The translations under genes were made by a program, and so were the position numbers. The notes beneath the pieces are model-generated. The model saw nothing but the letters and a program-made list of their open reading frames with translations. It was not told the origin of the DNA and did not search any database. A stretch of 64,000 nucleotides of DNA, taken from contig JADKKI010000014.1 of the NCBI GenBank assembly GCA_016720595.1, positions 124,001-188,000 of the forward strand. The letters run 5' to 3'. The DNA is from Myxococcales bacterium. Its GTDB lineage: Bacteria; Myxococcota_A; Polyangia; Haliangiales; Haliangiaceae. Positions 42,248 through 51,513 of this stretch are shown in pieces. Every line of letters starts with the position of its first letter. Within the stretch, counting starts at the first letter, position 1.

Positions 42248-42610
42248 ATGGTGCCACGGCTGGTGATCCGCAGCGCGGTGGCGGGCGTGTGGCTCTACGA
42301 GGGGCTGTGGTGCAAGCTCCTCGGCAACGAGCCTCGGCAGCTCGAAGTGGTGCAGGCAGTGCCGGTGCTCGGGCCGCGGTTCGGCGCGATGTTCCTCAAG
42401 GTGCTCGGCACCGTCGAGGTGGGGATGGCGGCATGGGTGATGAGCGGGATCATGCCGATCATGTGCGCGTTGGCGCAGACCGCGCTGCTCGTGATGCTCA
42501 ACGCGAACGGGATCCTGTGGTCGCGTCACCTGATCCACGATCCGGGCGGCATGCTGGTCAAGAACCTCGCGTTCCTGTGCCTCGCGTGGGTCTCGGCGGG
42601 GCTGCGATGA
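42248..42610 (+). CDS. DoxX-like small membrane protein
   Basis: 120 residues with four hydrophobic helices. The start RLVIRSAVAGVWLYEGLWCKLLG followed by RQLEVVQAVPVLG and FLKVLGTVEVGMAAWVMSGIMPIMCALAQTALLVMLNANGI is the DoxX/DUF4267-like pattern (G-x-x-W-x-Y-E-G-x-W-x-K-L...). Function is unknown; in other operons it goes with lipid or quinone metabolism. Its stop overlaps the ATG of the DUF3419 gene (ATGA at 42607), and it starts 2 bp after the SRPBCC gene. Confidence 0.78.
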   Translation: MVPRLVIRSAVAGVWLYEGLWCKLLGNEPRQLEVVQAVPVLGPRFGAMFLKVLGTVEVGMAAWVMSGIMPIMCALAQTALLVMLNANGILWSRHLIHDPGGMLVKNLAFLCLAWVSAGLR

Positions 42611-43560
42611 ACCACACAGGCGCCACGGGCGCCACGTTATGGGAGCGCGGCCGGTTCGATGCGCGGCGCGGCCCCCACCAGGTGCTGTTCGGCCGCGTCT
42701 ACGAAGATCCCGAGATCGAGCTCGGTGCGTTCGCGCCCCACAGCCGCGTGTTCTGCATCGCGTCGGCAGGCTGCACCGCGATCGCGCTCGCTCCACACCA
42801 CGAGGTGGTCGCGGTGGATATCAACGAACACCAGCTCGCGTACGCCGCGCAGCGGATCGGCGGTGCGCCGGCGCGCGCGGGGACCGCAGAGCGGGTGATG
42901 AGCGTGGGCCGCGCGCTCGCACCACTCGTCGGCTGGTCGCACGCGCGGGTCGCCGAGTTCCTCGCGCTCGACGAGCCCGTGGCGCAGGCTGCGTACTGGC
43001 GCGACCACCTCGATACCCGAAGGTTCCGCACGGTCGTGGATGGCCTTCTGTCGCGGCCGCTCTTGCGCACGGTCTACGCCTCGCCGTTCCTCGCGTTCGT
43101 GCCCCCACACCTGGGCGCGGTGATGCGCGGCCGGTTGGCCCGCGGGTTCGCGCGTCATCCCAACCGCACCAATCCATACGCGCGCGGCCTGCTGCTCGGC
43201 GAGCTCCCCGACGACCACGTCCCACCGGCAACGGCGCGGCCCATCACCCTGGTCCACGCCGACGCGGCGAGCTATCTCGAGGGCGTGACGCCGGGGACGT
43301 TCGGCGGGTTCTCGCTGTCCAACATCCTCGACGGCGCCGACCCCGCGTATGCACGCCGGTTGTACGCCGCGGTCCACCGGGCCGCTGCGCCCGGGGCGAA
43401 GCTGGTCCGCCGCAGCTTCGGCGAGCCCGCCGTGCCGCCACCCGCCGACCACGATCGTGCGGCGGACGATCGAGCTCTCCTGTGGGGCATCGTCGAGGTC
43501 ACCGACGCTCGGTTCGCATCGCCCGCTGGCTCGGCGTTCGGACGGTTCGTGGACAGCTGA
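42607..43560 (+). CDS. DUF3419/BtaA-like protein
   Basis: 317 residues from ATG 42607. The opening LWERGRFDARRGPHQVLFGRVYEDPEIELGAF, the Rossmann part SRVFCIASAGCTAIALAPHHEVVAVDINEHQLAYAAQRI (a SAM-binding strand-G-loop and acidic end), FGGFSLSNILDGADPAYARRLYAAVHRAA, and an Arg before FGEP match DUF3419. That family includes BtaA, which adds a 3-amino-3-carboxypropyl group from S-adenosylmethionine to diacylglycerol to make betaine lipids. No BtaB methyltransferase is next to it, so the product may differ. The SRPBCC and DoxX genes just upstream are cotranscribed. Product assignment to DUF3419 is firm, to BtaA activity is inference. Confidence 0.72.
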   Translation: MNHTGATGATLWERGRFDARRGPHQVLFGRVYEDPEIELGAFAPHSRVFCIASAGCTAIALAPHHEVVAVDINEHQLAYAAQRIGGAPARAGTAERVMSVGRALAPLVGWSHARVAEFLALDEPVAQAAYWRDHLDTRRFRTVVDGLLSRPLLRTVYASPFLAFVPPHLGAVMRGRLARGFARHPNRTNPYARGLLLGELPDDHVPPATARPITLVHADAASYLEGVTPGTFGGFSLSNILDGADPAYARRLYAAVHRAAAPGAKLVRRSFGEPAVPPPADHDRAADDRALLWGIVEVTDARFASPAGSAFGRFVDS

Positions 43561-43561
43561 A

Positions 43562-43729
43562 TCACGCGCGGTCGGGTTGCGGCGCGCCCTTGGAGCGGAA
43601 CCTCGCGAGCAGGTCGTCACCGAGGGCCTGCGCGGCCACCAGGGCCATCTCTCGATCGCCGTAGGTGTCCATCAGCTCCTCGTAGACCGCCTCGATGATC
43701 TCCCCGATCGAAATCTGGATGGTTCGCAT
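43562..43729 (-). CDS. 55-residue acidic helical protein
   Basis: A short frame from ATG 43729 to TGA 43562, ending two bases from the stop of the DUF3419 gene on the other strand. It reads MRTIQISIGEIIEAVYEELMD then TYGDREMALVAAQALGDDLL and ends ARFRSKGAPQPDRA, with coding-like codon use and an amphipathic acidic helix pair. No family is recognised; the size and composition fit a small regulator or antitoxin-like protein. Confidence 0.6.
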   Translation of the reverse strand: MRTIQISIGEIIEAVYEELMDTYGDREMALVAAQALGDDLLARFRSKGAPQPDRA

Positions 43730-43920
43730 GCGGCAGGTTCATCAAGCGCCGTGCCAGCGACGTGGGACCCGGCCGCCGAGTCATTTCGATCACATGATCG
43801 CCTCGGGCCGCGGGGGTGGCAGCTGGGGTGATCGGCAGGTGGCGACTCGAGTGATCAGCGCCGATGGGCGTACGGGCCCTGGCCCTCGTCCCGATCGCGA
43901 CACGCTGATACGGTGCGGCG

Positions 43921-44637
43921 ATGTCCGTTCACCTCGAGGCTCGCCCGGGCGACATCGCGCCGATCGTCCTTCTGCCCGGCGATCCGTTGCGCGCACAGTT
44001 CATCGCGGATCGGTTCCTCGAGGGCGTGGTCTGTCACAACCGGGTGCGCAACGCGCTCGGGTTCACGGGCACCTATCACGGCGTCCGCGTCTCGGTGCAG
44101 AGCACGGGGATGGGGATGCCGTCATGCGCGATCTACGTGCACGAGCTCCTCGCCGCCTATGGCGTGCGCGTGCTGGTGCGGATCGGGACCTGCGGTGCGA
44201 TCCGCGCGGACCTGCAGACGCGCGACGTGATCCTCGCGCAGGCCGCAGCCACGGACTCGGCGATGTTCCGCCCAACGTTCGGAGGCGCCACGTTCGCTGC
44301 TGCCGCGAACTTCGACCTCCTGCATCGCGCGCACGCGCTCGCGACCGCACAGGGCAAGGCCGTGCGCGTCGGGACGGTGCTCACCAGCGATACGTTCTAT
44401 CCGGACGAGGCCGTGGTCTCGACGTGGTGGTCGCCGTGGGCCGAGCATGGCGTGCTGGCGGCCGAGATGGAGACCGCGGCGCTGTACACACTCGCGCTCC
44501 GGCGCGGAGCCCGGGCCCTGTCGATCCTGACGGTGAGCGACAACCTGGTCACCGGCGAGCAGACCACGGCCGAGGAGCGACAGACCGGGTTTGGTGACAT
44601 GGCCACGCTCGCCCTCTCGCTCGTCACCGAGCGATAA
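43921..44637 (+). CDS. deoD: purine nucleoside phosphorylase, DeoD type
   Basis: 238 residues, the normal length for the hexameric bacterial enzyme. [21 protein letters not shown], the [22 protein letters not shown] and VRIGTCGAI stretches, the TSDTFYPDE phosphate/ribose loop, and [13 protein letters not shown] (base-binding Glu) are all DeoD signatures. [22 protein letters not shown] is also typical. It splits purine (deoxy)nucleosides with phosphate to base and (deoxy)ribose 1-phosphate for salvage. It stands alone here and converges on the DUF4215 gene with 3 bp between. Confidence 0.95.
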   Translation: MSVHLEARPGDIAPIVLLPGDPLRAQFIADRFLEGVVCHNRVRNALGFTGTYHGVRVSVQSTGMGMPSCAIYVHELLAAYGVRVLVRIGTCGAIRADLQTRDVILAQAAATDSAMFRPTFGGATFAAAANFDLLHRAHALATAQGKAVRVGTVLTSDTFYPDEAVVSTWWSPWAEHGVLAAEMETAALYTLALRRGARALSILTVSDNLVTGEQTTAEERQTGFGDMATLALSLVTER

Positions 44638-44640
44638 CGG

Positions 44641-46110
44641 CTACGGGCAGACCGGCCAGCTCGACGAGCTCATCGCGCCCAGGTACGCGGCCTGCCAGAT
44701 CTGCGCGGTCGAGATCGTGCCGCACGCCGTGACCACCGAGACGGTCATCACCGGGACGATCGTGCCGTTGCCCCCGTTGGTGCTGCAGTAGGTGGTGAGC
44801 CCGAACCACGCGGCCGTGACGAGGTTGTCCCACGAGAACATGCCGCCGCCGGTGTACTGGAGATTGGTGAGGGTCGAGTCGTTGGCGAAGTTCGCCTCGC
44901 CCACGGGGATCTGGGTGCCGTTCGAGAGATCGGTGACGTACCCGCTCCAGCCATAGCCGATGCCACCATACGAGCCCCCGCCGTAGGCCGTGTACGGGCC
45001 GCGGATCGCTGGCGTGAAGCTTCCGTTGAGGGGATCGATCGTGGTCAGGCCGCTCACGTAGAGGCTGCTGGCATCGATCCCGAGTGGCTCGAGGGGACAC
45101 CGCGTGGTGCAGCCGAGCCGGCAGGTATCCGAATCGTTGAGGTTGCCGTCGTCGCAGCTCTCCGTGCACTGGACGATGCCGTCGCCGCACGGCGGGATCG
45201 AGCAATCGTTCTTGCAGCAATCGAGCTGGTTGGTGTTCCCGTCGTCGCAGGCCTCGTGCCCCACCCAGGTGAAGCCATCGCCGCACCGCGCCGGCTGGCA
45301 ATCGTTCCCGCAGCCGTCGGTCTGGTTGCGGTTACCGTCGTCGCAGACCTCGTTGCCGCCCGCATAGACGAAGCCGTCGCCACAGGTGGCGGGCGCGCAG
45401 GTGTTGAGGCAGGCGTCATTGTTGTTGAAGTTGCCGTCGTCGCACTGCTCGCCGATGTCGATGATGCCGTCGCCACAGCGCTGGACCTTGCAGGTGGACT
45501 GACAGCCGTCGTGGCTCGCGACGTTGCCGTCATCGCACTCTTCGCCCGGGTCGCGGATGCCGTTGCCGCAGCTCTCGGTCGACGTGCAGTCGCGAGAGCA
45601 GCCATCGCCATCGGCGCGGTTGCCGTCATCGCAGGCCTCGCCGATGCTTGCGTTGACGATGTGATCGCCGCAGCGCGGCAGCCGACAATCGTGCTCGCAG
45701 GCGTCGCCATCGACACTGTTGCCGTCATCGCACTGCTCGAGCGCAACGAAGTCCACGTAGCCGTTGCCGCACATCTCGGTGGAGCGACAGTCGAACGAGC
45801 ACGCATCGCCGCTCGATCGATTGCCATCATCGCAGAGCTCGCCGGGCTCCACGATCCCGTTGCCGCACGCCACGATCGTGCACGCGCCTCCCACACACTT
45901 GCCCGTGCTGGTGCCGATCAGGCAGTCATCGACCTCCTGCTTGTCGGAGCAGGCGTCGAGGGCGATCGTGGTGACGCAGCGGTCCTGGTCGGCGAGGCAC
46001 ACCGAGTCTGCCGGGCACATGTTGTCGCCACACGGCAGGAGATCGGGGCGCACGCAGCTCGTGATCGAGAGGACGCAGACCACCATCCAGACTCGAAACA
46101 TCGCAGCCAT
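44641..46110 (-). CDS. DUF4215 Cys-rich repeat lipoprotein
   Basis: About 489 residues from ATG 46110 (ATG 46101 is also possible). The signal peptide ends LSITSC, so Cys is acylated. Eight tandem repeats of about 28 residues fill residues 85-330. Each has CG(N/D)G...GE-CDDGN...GD-C...C, as in [16 protein letters not shown]: the DUF4215 (myxobacterial Cys-rich repeat) pattern with a conserved acidic calcium-like loop. The final 150 residues are Gly/Tyr/Ser/Thr-rich, beta-like, without Cys repeats. It is an outer-surface protein held by disulfides. The function is unknown; the repeats may bind calcium. Confidence 0.88.
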   Translation of the reverse strand: MAAMFRVWMVVCVLSITSCVRPDLLPCGDNMCPADSVCLADQDRCVTTIALDACSDKQEVDDCLIGTSTGKCVGGACTIVACGNGIVEPGELCDDGNRSSGDACSFDCRSTEMCGNGYVDFVALEQCDDGNSVDGDACEHDCRLPRCGDHIVNASIGEACDDGNRADGDGCSRDCTSTESCGNGIRDPGEECDDGNVASHDGCQSTCKVQRCGDGIIDIGEQCDDGNFNNNDACLNTCAPATCGDGFVYAGGNEVCDDGNRNQTDGCGNDCQPARCGDGFTWVGHEACDDGNTNQLDCCKNDCSIPPCGDGIVQCTESCDDGNLNDSDTCRLGCTTRCPLEPLGIDASSLYVSGLTTIDPLNGSFTPAIRGPYTAYGGGSYGGIGYGWSGYVTDLSNGTQIPVGEANFANDSTLTNLQYTGGGMFSWDNLVTAAWFGLTTYCSTNGGNGTIVPVMTVSVVTACGTISTAQIWQAAYLGAMSSSSWPVCP

Positions 46111-46191
46111 GGTAACCGCAGGGCCCACGCGAACACGATGTGCGTTGGTGGGTGTGCTGGGCTCACAGCGCGGAGTGACGCGGCGGTGAGG

Positions 46192-47628
46192 TCAACCAGC
46201 GAGGCGTGCAGCGTCCTGCCGCACCGAAGCCACGAGCCTGCTCGCGGCCGCCGCGTCGGCGAACCGGATCACCACGCTGCCATCGGCAGCGCTGGCCGAG
46301 TGCAACGCGATCCCGAGCGCCGTGACGCCACGATCATCGCCGGCCCGCCTCAGCTTTCCGCGCGCTGTGCTGGTGCTCCACGTGCTCGGCGCCCGGATGC
46401 CGGCGATCTGCGCACCACCCTCGTTGATCTCGGTCATCTGGCCGAGATACCAGCGGCCATCGAAGTTGATCTCGACGGGGACGCGGACGGCGAGACGCTC
46501 GGACGCACGCTGCACCTGTCGGAGCTCCGCGGGGGCGGGGATCTGCGGCGCCCGGATCGGAATCGGGGGAGGGCGCGGTGGTGTGGCTCGAGGCGCCGTG
46601 GGCATCCCCTCGAAGCCGAAATCGAAGCGCGCATCGAGCTGTGGATCGATCGGTCGCTTCCGCATCTCGCGCAGGAAGGACTCGCGGAGCTTGCGCACCT
46701 GCGACAGGTCCTGCTGCAGGATCGTGGTCGCGAGCTGGCGGAGCTCGCGGAGATCGGGATCCCCAGGCGCGGCGTCGATGGCGAACGGGCGTCCGGTGTT
46801 CACGGAGTTGCGGACATGGATGTTCTGGGACACGCCGGCGGCGATCCCGACCTCGAGCCCGAGGCGCTCGCGGATCATCCGCTGGATCGCGAACAGCGCG
46901 TTGCGGTCGGCGGGGGTGTGCAACATGTTCCCGACGATCTGGGCGTTGAACTCCTGGAGCAGCATCCGGAAGCTCGCGACCAGCTCGGGCACCTCATCCT
47001 CGAGCATGCTGAAGAACGTGGACACGCGGTCCATCGTGCTACCGATCTCGAACGCATCATCGCCGAACGCCGCGGTGAGCTTCTCGCTCGCTCGCATCCC
47101 GACGATGGCGCGCTGGAACCGTCGGAACAGCGCCACCTTGAGGAACCCGTACCCGTTCTGGAGCGACGTGATCTCCGGCACCATCACCACGAGGCGCGTG
47201 TCGGCGGCGTTGAAGAAATCGATCGTATCGAGGTTCACCCCGGCGCCGACGTCGATCACCAGGCAGTCGGCGTCGAGCCGCCCGAGCTGTGACAGGAGGC
47301 GCTGCTTGCCCTCCGCGGTGGTGTGAGCGGACCCGAGCGCGCCCTCCGCCCCGCAGATCAGGCGCAGGCCGGCGACCGGGGTGGGGAGCGCGACCTCCTC
47401 GAGTGACGTGCTGCGCCCCGAGAGGAAGTCCTCCACGGTACGTCCAGGTCGCATGATGCCGAACATCGTGTGTAGGTTCGGCGCCCCTAGATCGGCGTCG
47501 AGCATCACGACCCGTGCACCCGATTTCGCGAGGGTCACGGCCAGGTTGGTCGAGATCAAGGACTTGCCTACGCCACCCTTGCCACCGCCCACCGCGACGA
47601 TCCGACCGATCCGTCCTGGCGTGTCCAT
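46192..47628 (-). CDS. MinD/ParA-type P-loop ATPase with PilZ-like C-terminus
   Basis: 478 residues. The N-terminus has the deviant Walker A AVGGGKGGVGKSLISTNLAVTLA, then VVMLDADLGAPNLHTMFGI and CLVIDVGAGVNLDTIDFF (Walker B region), the layout of the FlhG/MinD branch. Residues about 330-370 are a Pro-rich linker (PTAPRATPPRPPPIPIRAP). The C-terminal 110 residues resemble a PilZ domain (RASERLAVRVPVEINFDGRWYLGQMTEINEGGAQIAG), although the RxxxR arginines are shifted, so cyclic di-GMP binding is not certain. MinD/FlhG-type proteins place flagella, pili or other complexes at poles; a MinD-PilZ fusion could link placement to the second messenger. ATG 47628 fits; a longer open frame upstream is antisense. 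Confidence 0.82.
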   Translation of the reverse strand: MDTPGRIGRIVAVGGGKGGVGKSLISTNLAVTLAKSGARVVMLDADLGAPNLHTMFGIMRPGRTVEDFLSGRSTSLEEVALPTPVAGLRLICGAEGALGSAHTTAEGKQRLLSQLGRLDADCLVIDVGAGVNLDTIDFFNAADTRLVVMVPEITSLQNGYGFLKVALFRRFQRAIVGMRASEKLTAAFGDDAFEIGSTMDRVSTFFSMLEDEVPELVASFRMLLQEFNAQIVGNMLHTPADRNALFAIQRMIRERLGLEVGIAAGVSQNIHVRNSVNTGRPFAIDAAPGDPDLRELRQLATTILQQDLSQVRKLRESFLREMRKRPIDPQLDARFDFGFEGMPTAPRATPPRPPPIPIRAPQIPAPAELRQVQRASERLAVRVPVEINFDGRWYLGQMTEINEGGAQIAGIRAPSTWSTSTARGKLRRAGDDRGVTALGIALHSASAADGSVVIRFADAAAASRLVASVRQDAARLAG

Positions 47629-47715
47629 GTGCAGCAGGCCTCGTAGTCGACATCGACCACTCCCCGGAACTCTGAAGGCCTCGCGCGGCGGACGTCCGTA
47701 GTACGATCGCTCGTG

Positions 47716-49026
47716 ATGCGCGTACCGGGTGTCATCGTGATCGCGCTCGCCGCGAGCGGTTGTCGGTTTGGCTTCGATGCGCTCGGAGAGGGGCCGGGCG
47801 ATTCGTCGGTCGATGCCAGCGTGGATGGGACGTCGGGACCCGGGCACCTCGACATCACCGTGAGCGGTGCAGGGGCGGTCACCGGGCCCGGTGGTGTGGC
47901 CTGCGCCGGCTCGTGTGGTTACGACCTGCCCGGCGCGATCACGCTGACCGCGCAGGCCGGGCAAGGCTGGCAGCTCGATCACTTCAGCGCGCCCTGCGGT
48001 ACCCAGCCGACCTGCACGGTGGACGCTGCGACCGCGGTGACGGCGACCTTCGTGCCCGCGCCGATCGTGGCCAATCGGGTGTTCGTCTCGTCGGGGGTCG
48101 CGCCGGCCACCGGCCTCGCGGCGAACGATACGTTTTGCAACCAGGCGGCCACCGCGGCCGGCATCGGCGGAACCTACGTGGCGTTCCTCTCGACGACGAC
48201 GATCGACGCACGCTCGCGCCTGACCGGATCGCGTGGCTGGGTGCGGGTCGATGGCCTGCCCGTGGTCGATCTGCCGACCGCGCTCAACGATCCCTCGCTC
48301 GCTCGTCCGGTGCTCCTCGACGAGAACGGCGCGCCGTTCTCCGGTTTCGTGAACACGGGCTCGAACCCGGATGGCACCAAGCTGGCCGCGGTGTGCTCGA
48401 ACTGGACCGTCAGCACTGGCACCGGGGGCGGTGGGATGGCCGAGGCCGCCTATCCATATGTCGTGTCCGGTGCGTCGTCGAACTGCGGCACCGGGCACGT
48501 GTACTGCTTCGAGACCGGAAAGACCGCGGCGGTCGAGCTGCACCCGCCGGCGTTCCCCGTCGGGCGCTACGTGTTCGTGACGTCGTCGCTGTTCGCGAGC
48601 AACACGGGACGCGCGGCGGCGGATGCGCAGTGTCAGGCCGATGCCACGAGTGCGGGACTGCCCGGCTCGTACGTGGCGATGATCGCGACCAGCACCGAAT
48701 CGGTGACGACACACGTCGGCTCGCTCTCGGGCATCTGGCGCCGGCCCGATGGCATCGTGGTCACGCGCAAGGGGCTCGATCAGCCACCGCTCGATGCCGC
48801 CATCACGATGACTGCGGACGGTACGCCGAGCTCGCCGCAGCTGTACTACGGCGCGCCCAGCCTGACGGCCACGAGCGGCCCGAACGACAACTGCGTCAAC
48901 TGGAGTACCTCGTCGGGCCCGGGCGTGGTCGCCTACAGCTACAACGTCAAGCTGTTCGGCGTGGCCGGCGTTGGGACCTCGATCTGCGGAGGCATCTTCA
49001 ACCTCGCCTGCGCCCAGCTGCCCTGA
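47716..49026 (+). CDS. lipoprotein with an InlB-like repeat and two DUF1554-like domains
   Basis: 436 residues. MRVPGVIVIALAASGC has the lipobox (Cys16). Residues about 45-115 (LDITVSGAGAVTGPGG, CAGSCGYDLPGAITLTAQAGQG, TCTVDAATAVTATF) are a divergent InlB/Listeria-Bacteroides repeat with a Cys pair. Two related domains of about 150 residues follow, each opening RVFVSSG or RYVFVTSS, then NDTFCNQAATAAGIGGTYVAFLSTT and AADAQCQADATSAGLPGSYVAMIATS, with Cys in equal places; they resemble DUF1554 in Leptospira and myxobacterial lipoproteins. It is predicted at the cell surface. GTG three bases earlier is an alternative start. It is divergent from the MinD-like gene. Confidence 0.75.
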   Translation: MRVPGVIVIALAASGCRFGFDALGEGPGDSSVDASVDGTSGPGHLDITVSGAGAVTGPGGVACAGSCGYDLPGAITLTAQAGQGWQLDHFSAPCGTQPTCTVDAATAVTATFVPAPIVANRVFVSSGVAPATGLAANDTFCNQAATAAGIGGTYVAFLSTTTIDARSRLTGSRGWVRVDGLPVVDLPTALNDPSLARPVLLDENGAPFSGFVNTGSNPDGTKLAAVCSNWTVSTGTGGGGMAEAAYPYVVSGASSNCGTGHVYCFETGKTAAVELHPPAFPVGRYVFVTSSLFASNTGRAAADAQCQADATSAGLPGSYVAMIATSTESVTTHVGSLSGIWRRPDGIVVTRKGLDQPPLDAAITMTADGTPSSPQLYYGAPSLTATSGPNDNCVNWSTSSGPGVVAYSYNVKLFGVAGVGTSICGGIFNLACAQLP

Positions 49027-49087
49027 TCCAAGTGGCCTGAGCCAGTGGCACCCGTGGTTCGGGGTCTCGCGATACAGTTGCGCCGCA

Positions 49088-49763
49088 GTGCGGCTCGTCC
49101 ACGTCACCACGGTCCCGATCTCGCTCGCGTTCCTCCTCCGACGAGATCCGCGGGCAGCGCCTGCAGGCCCAGACCCAGGCGCTGATCCTCGAGGCGCTTG
49201 GCCCGTGCGACGGGCTGCGCACGCTCGATGCCGGCTGTGGTTGGGGTCGGCTCACGCTCGCGCTGGCCACGCTCGGGGCGCGCGCGGTTGGCAACGATCT
49301 GATCGATGCGACGATCGAGGCGCTACGGCGCGAGCACCCGGGGGTGACCTGGGTGGCGGGGAGCTTCCTCGATCCCGCGGTGCTGGCCCCGCACGGTCCG
49401 TTCGATCGGATCCTGGCGGTGGAGTCGTTCCAGTGTGCCGGCCCGCCTGAGAGCTCGCTGCACGCGCTGTGGTCACACCTCGCGCCCGGTGGACGGCTCG
49501 TGGCGGTCATGCCGAACGCGGCGTGCCCGATCGTGCAGCGCGCCGTGGCGTCCCTCGCCGGGAACCTGTGGGCGATCACCCCGGAGGCGATGCAGGCCGA
49601 GCTTGCCGCGCTGCCCGGCCTCGCGCGGTATGCGATGCGAGGGCTGAGCTTCGGCGCGGACCAGTGGGTCTCGCCTTACGAGGTCAGCCCGTGGGCGGCA
49701 GATGCGGCGGCGTGGCCGCTGGCGAACCGGATGATGATCGTGGTCGAGCGCCGAAGCGCCTGA
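49088..49763 (+). CDS. class I SAM-dependent methyltransferase, possibly frameshifted near its start
   Basis: The body reads LQAQTQALILEALG then LRTLDAGCGWGRLTLALATLGARAVGNDLIDA, a clear SAM-binding motif I with acidic motif II. Motif IV-like DRILAVESFQCAG and a C-terminal PWAADAAAWPLANRMMIVVE follow. This frame has no start codon upstream of 49143. A GTG at 49088 opens the next frame with RLVHVTTVPISLAFLL and would join the methyltransferase frame by losing one C at about 49138, giving FLLDEIRGQRLQ. So either the sequence has one extra base, or the gene is broken. A shorter version could start at GTG 49344 but would lack the SAM motif. Confidence 0.6.
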
Positions 49764-49848
49764 CCGCATGACCGCCTGACCAGATCCACGCTCGGCGACC
49801 AGCGCGTTGCGTCGCCGACTGGACCAGGGGTTGCAACGTCAGCGGCTC

Positions 49849-50301
49849 ATGAAGCCCAAGCTGAAGCGAGTCCTTCGAGGCGTCGTGATCGGCACCGTCG
49901 TCCTGGTCGGCGCGATCCAGCTCGTTCCGTACGGTCGGGGACACACCAACCCCCCGGTCGTTCGCGAGCCCACGTGGGATCGACCCGATACGCGGGCGCT
50001 GGCGGTGCGCGCGTGCTTCGACTGCCATAGCAACGAATCGGCGTGGCCCTGGTACTCGCATGTCGCGCCTGCCTCGTGGCTGGTGCAGAACCACGTCGAT
50101 GAAGGTCGTGAGGTGCTCAACTTCTCGGACTGGTCACGGACGTACGAGGAGGCCGACGACGCAGCGAAGGTCGTGCTGGCCGGCGAGATGCCTCCGCGGA
50201 GCTACACGCTGATGCATCCGAGTGCGCGGCTGAGCGCGGCCGAGCAGCGGGCATTGGCGGACGGGCTGACGGCGACGATCGGAAACGCTTCACGCGACTG
50301 A
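49849..50301 (+). CDS. heme-binding (Haem_bd) domain protein
   Basis: 150 residues from ATG 49849. A membrane helix (RVLRGVVIGTVVLVGAIQLV) anchors it, then TNPPVVREPTWDRPDTRALAVRACFDCHSNESAWPWYSHVAPASWLVQNHVDEGREVLNFS has the CxxCH heme c site, and EMPPRSYTLMHPSARLSAAEQRAL is the conserved end of the Haem_bd family (the Met in EMPPRSY is probably the second heme ligand). It should carry one c-type heme outside the inner membrane and take part in electron transfer. The convergent gene 65 bp away is a di-heme peroxidase. Confidence 0.85.
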   Translation: MKPKLKRVLRGVVIGTVVLVGAIQLVPYGRGHTNPPVVREPTWDRPDTRALAVRACFDCHSNESAWPWYSHVAPASWLVQNHVDEGREVLNFSDWSRTYEEADDAAKVVLAGEMPPRSYTLMHPSARLSAAEQRALADGLTATIGNASRD

Positions 50302-50366
50302 TCCGGTGCTCGCAGGATCTGCGGCGCGCGGCTCGTCGCGCGCAGGCAGTTCGCGTGCGGTGGTGC

Positions 50367-51476
50367 TCATGTGCGATCAGGAGCGGGCGTCGTCGGCCCT
50401 GATGGTGGCAGCGCCGGTGGCGCGATGTACTCGGCCGGCGGCTTGCCGCTGAGCGACTGCAAGAACACGACGATCGAGCCGACCTCCACGTCGGTCAACG
50501 TCTTTCCGAGCTGGAGCCGCGCCATCGTCTGGATCGCGGTCGGGAGGTCCTTGATCGAGCCGTCATGAAAGTACGGCGCCGTGTCGGCGATGTTGCGCAG
50601 GGACGGCACCTTGAAGAACATCCGGTCGGCTTCGTTCTTGGTCAGATCGAAGCGCCCTTGATCCTTCGTGTTCTCGTACGGCGTCATGAGCCCGAGCTTC
50701 ATGTACATGGTCCCGCCGAGGAGCGGGCCGCTGTGGCAGTTGGCGCAGCCGGTCGAGACGAAGCGGGCCAGTCCGTCGCGCTCCGCCGGCACCAGCTGTT
50801 CGCGCTGACCTGCGAGGAACGTGTCGAACCGGGTCGGCGTCACGAGGCCGCGCTCGAAGGCTCCCACCGCGCGTCCGAAGTTGTCGTAGGTGATCGGATC
50901 CTTCTCGCCGGGGAACGCCTTCGCGAAGGCAGCTGTGTACCCGGGGATCGAGCGCAGGACGCGGAGCACGTAGAGCGGATCCGGCATCGCCATCTCGATC
51001 GGGTTCAGCACGGGCCCCTTGGCCTGCTCCTCTACATCCGCAGCCCGCCCGTCCCAGAACTGAGCGATCTGGCCGGCCGCGTTGAACACCGTCGGAGCGT
51101 TGCGCCCGCCGAGCTGTCCCTTGTGGCCCTTCGAGAACTGCTCTCCGTCAACGCCGCCCTTGTCGAGCAGGTGGCAACTGTTGCAGGACAGCTCCTGACC
51201 CTTGGATAGGCGAGGGTCGAAGTAGAGCATCCGACCCAGCGCGATCTTTGCGGGGGTGCCGACGCTGGTCGGCGATTCGAACCGGGACGGCAGTGGTTTG
51301 AACAAGGCGTCGAGCCGGGCCACGTCGAGAGTCGGAGCGACGGTGGCGACCGTCTCACGGGACGCTGGGCCGGTCGTCGTCGCTGTCGAGGGAGGTGGCT
51401 GCTTCTCCGGGCGCTCGCAGGCAGCGGACCACAGGACCAAGGCGCCGAGGACTGCACGAATTGGTGGAGACGACAT
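50367..51476 (-). CDS. di-heme cytochrome c peroxidase family lipoprotein
   Basis: 369 residues. A signal with SAAC (Cys20) makes it a lipoprotein. Two c-type heme sites are present, CNSCH and CANCH, in the order and about the spacing of the CcpA/MauG family. FDPRLSKGQELSCNSCHLLDKGG and RNAPTVFNAAGQIAQFWDGRAADVEEQAKGP are the family signatures, and FKVPSLRNIADTAPYFHDGSIKDLPTAI is the usual end. It reduces hydrogen peroxide, or oxidises another substrate, in the periplasm. The neighbouring heme-binding protein at 49849 is a candidate partner. Confidence 0.92.
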   Translation of the reverse strand: MSSPPIRAVLGALVLWSAACERPEKQPPPSTATTTGPASRETVATVAPTLDVARLDALFKPLPSRFESPTSVGTPAKIALGRMLYFDPRLSKGQELSCNSCHLLDKGGVDGEQFSKGHKGQLGGRNAPTVFNAAGQIAQFWDGRAADVEEQAKGPVLNPIEMAMPDPLYVLRVLRSIPGYTAAFAKAFPGEKDPITYDNFGRAVGAFERGLVTPTRFDTFLAGQREQLVPAERDGLARFVSTGCANCHSGPLLGGTMYMKLGLMTPYENTKDQGRFDLTKNEADRMFFKVPSLRNIADTAPYFHDGSIKDLPTAIQTMARLQLGKTLTDVEVGSIVVFLQSLSGKPPAEYIAPPALPPSGPTTPAPDRT

Positions 51477-51513
51477 GCCGGAACATCAAGCAAGGGGCGT
51501 GCCCCGGATCCCG

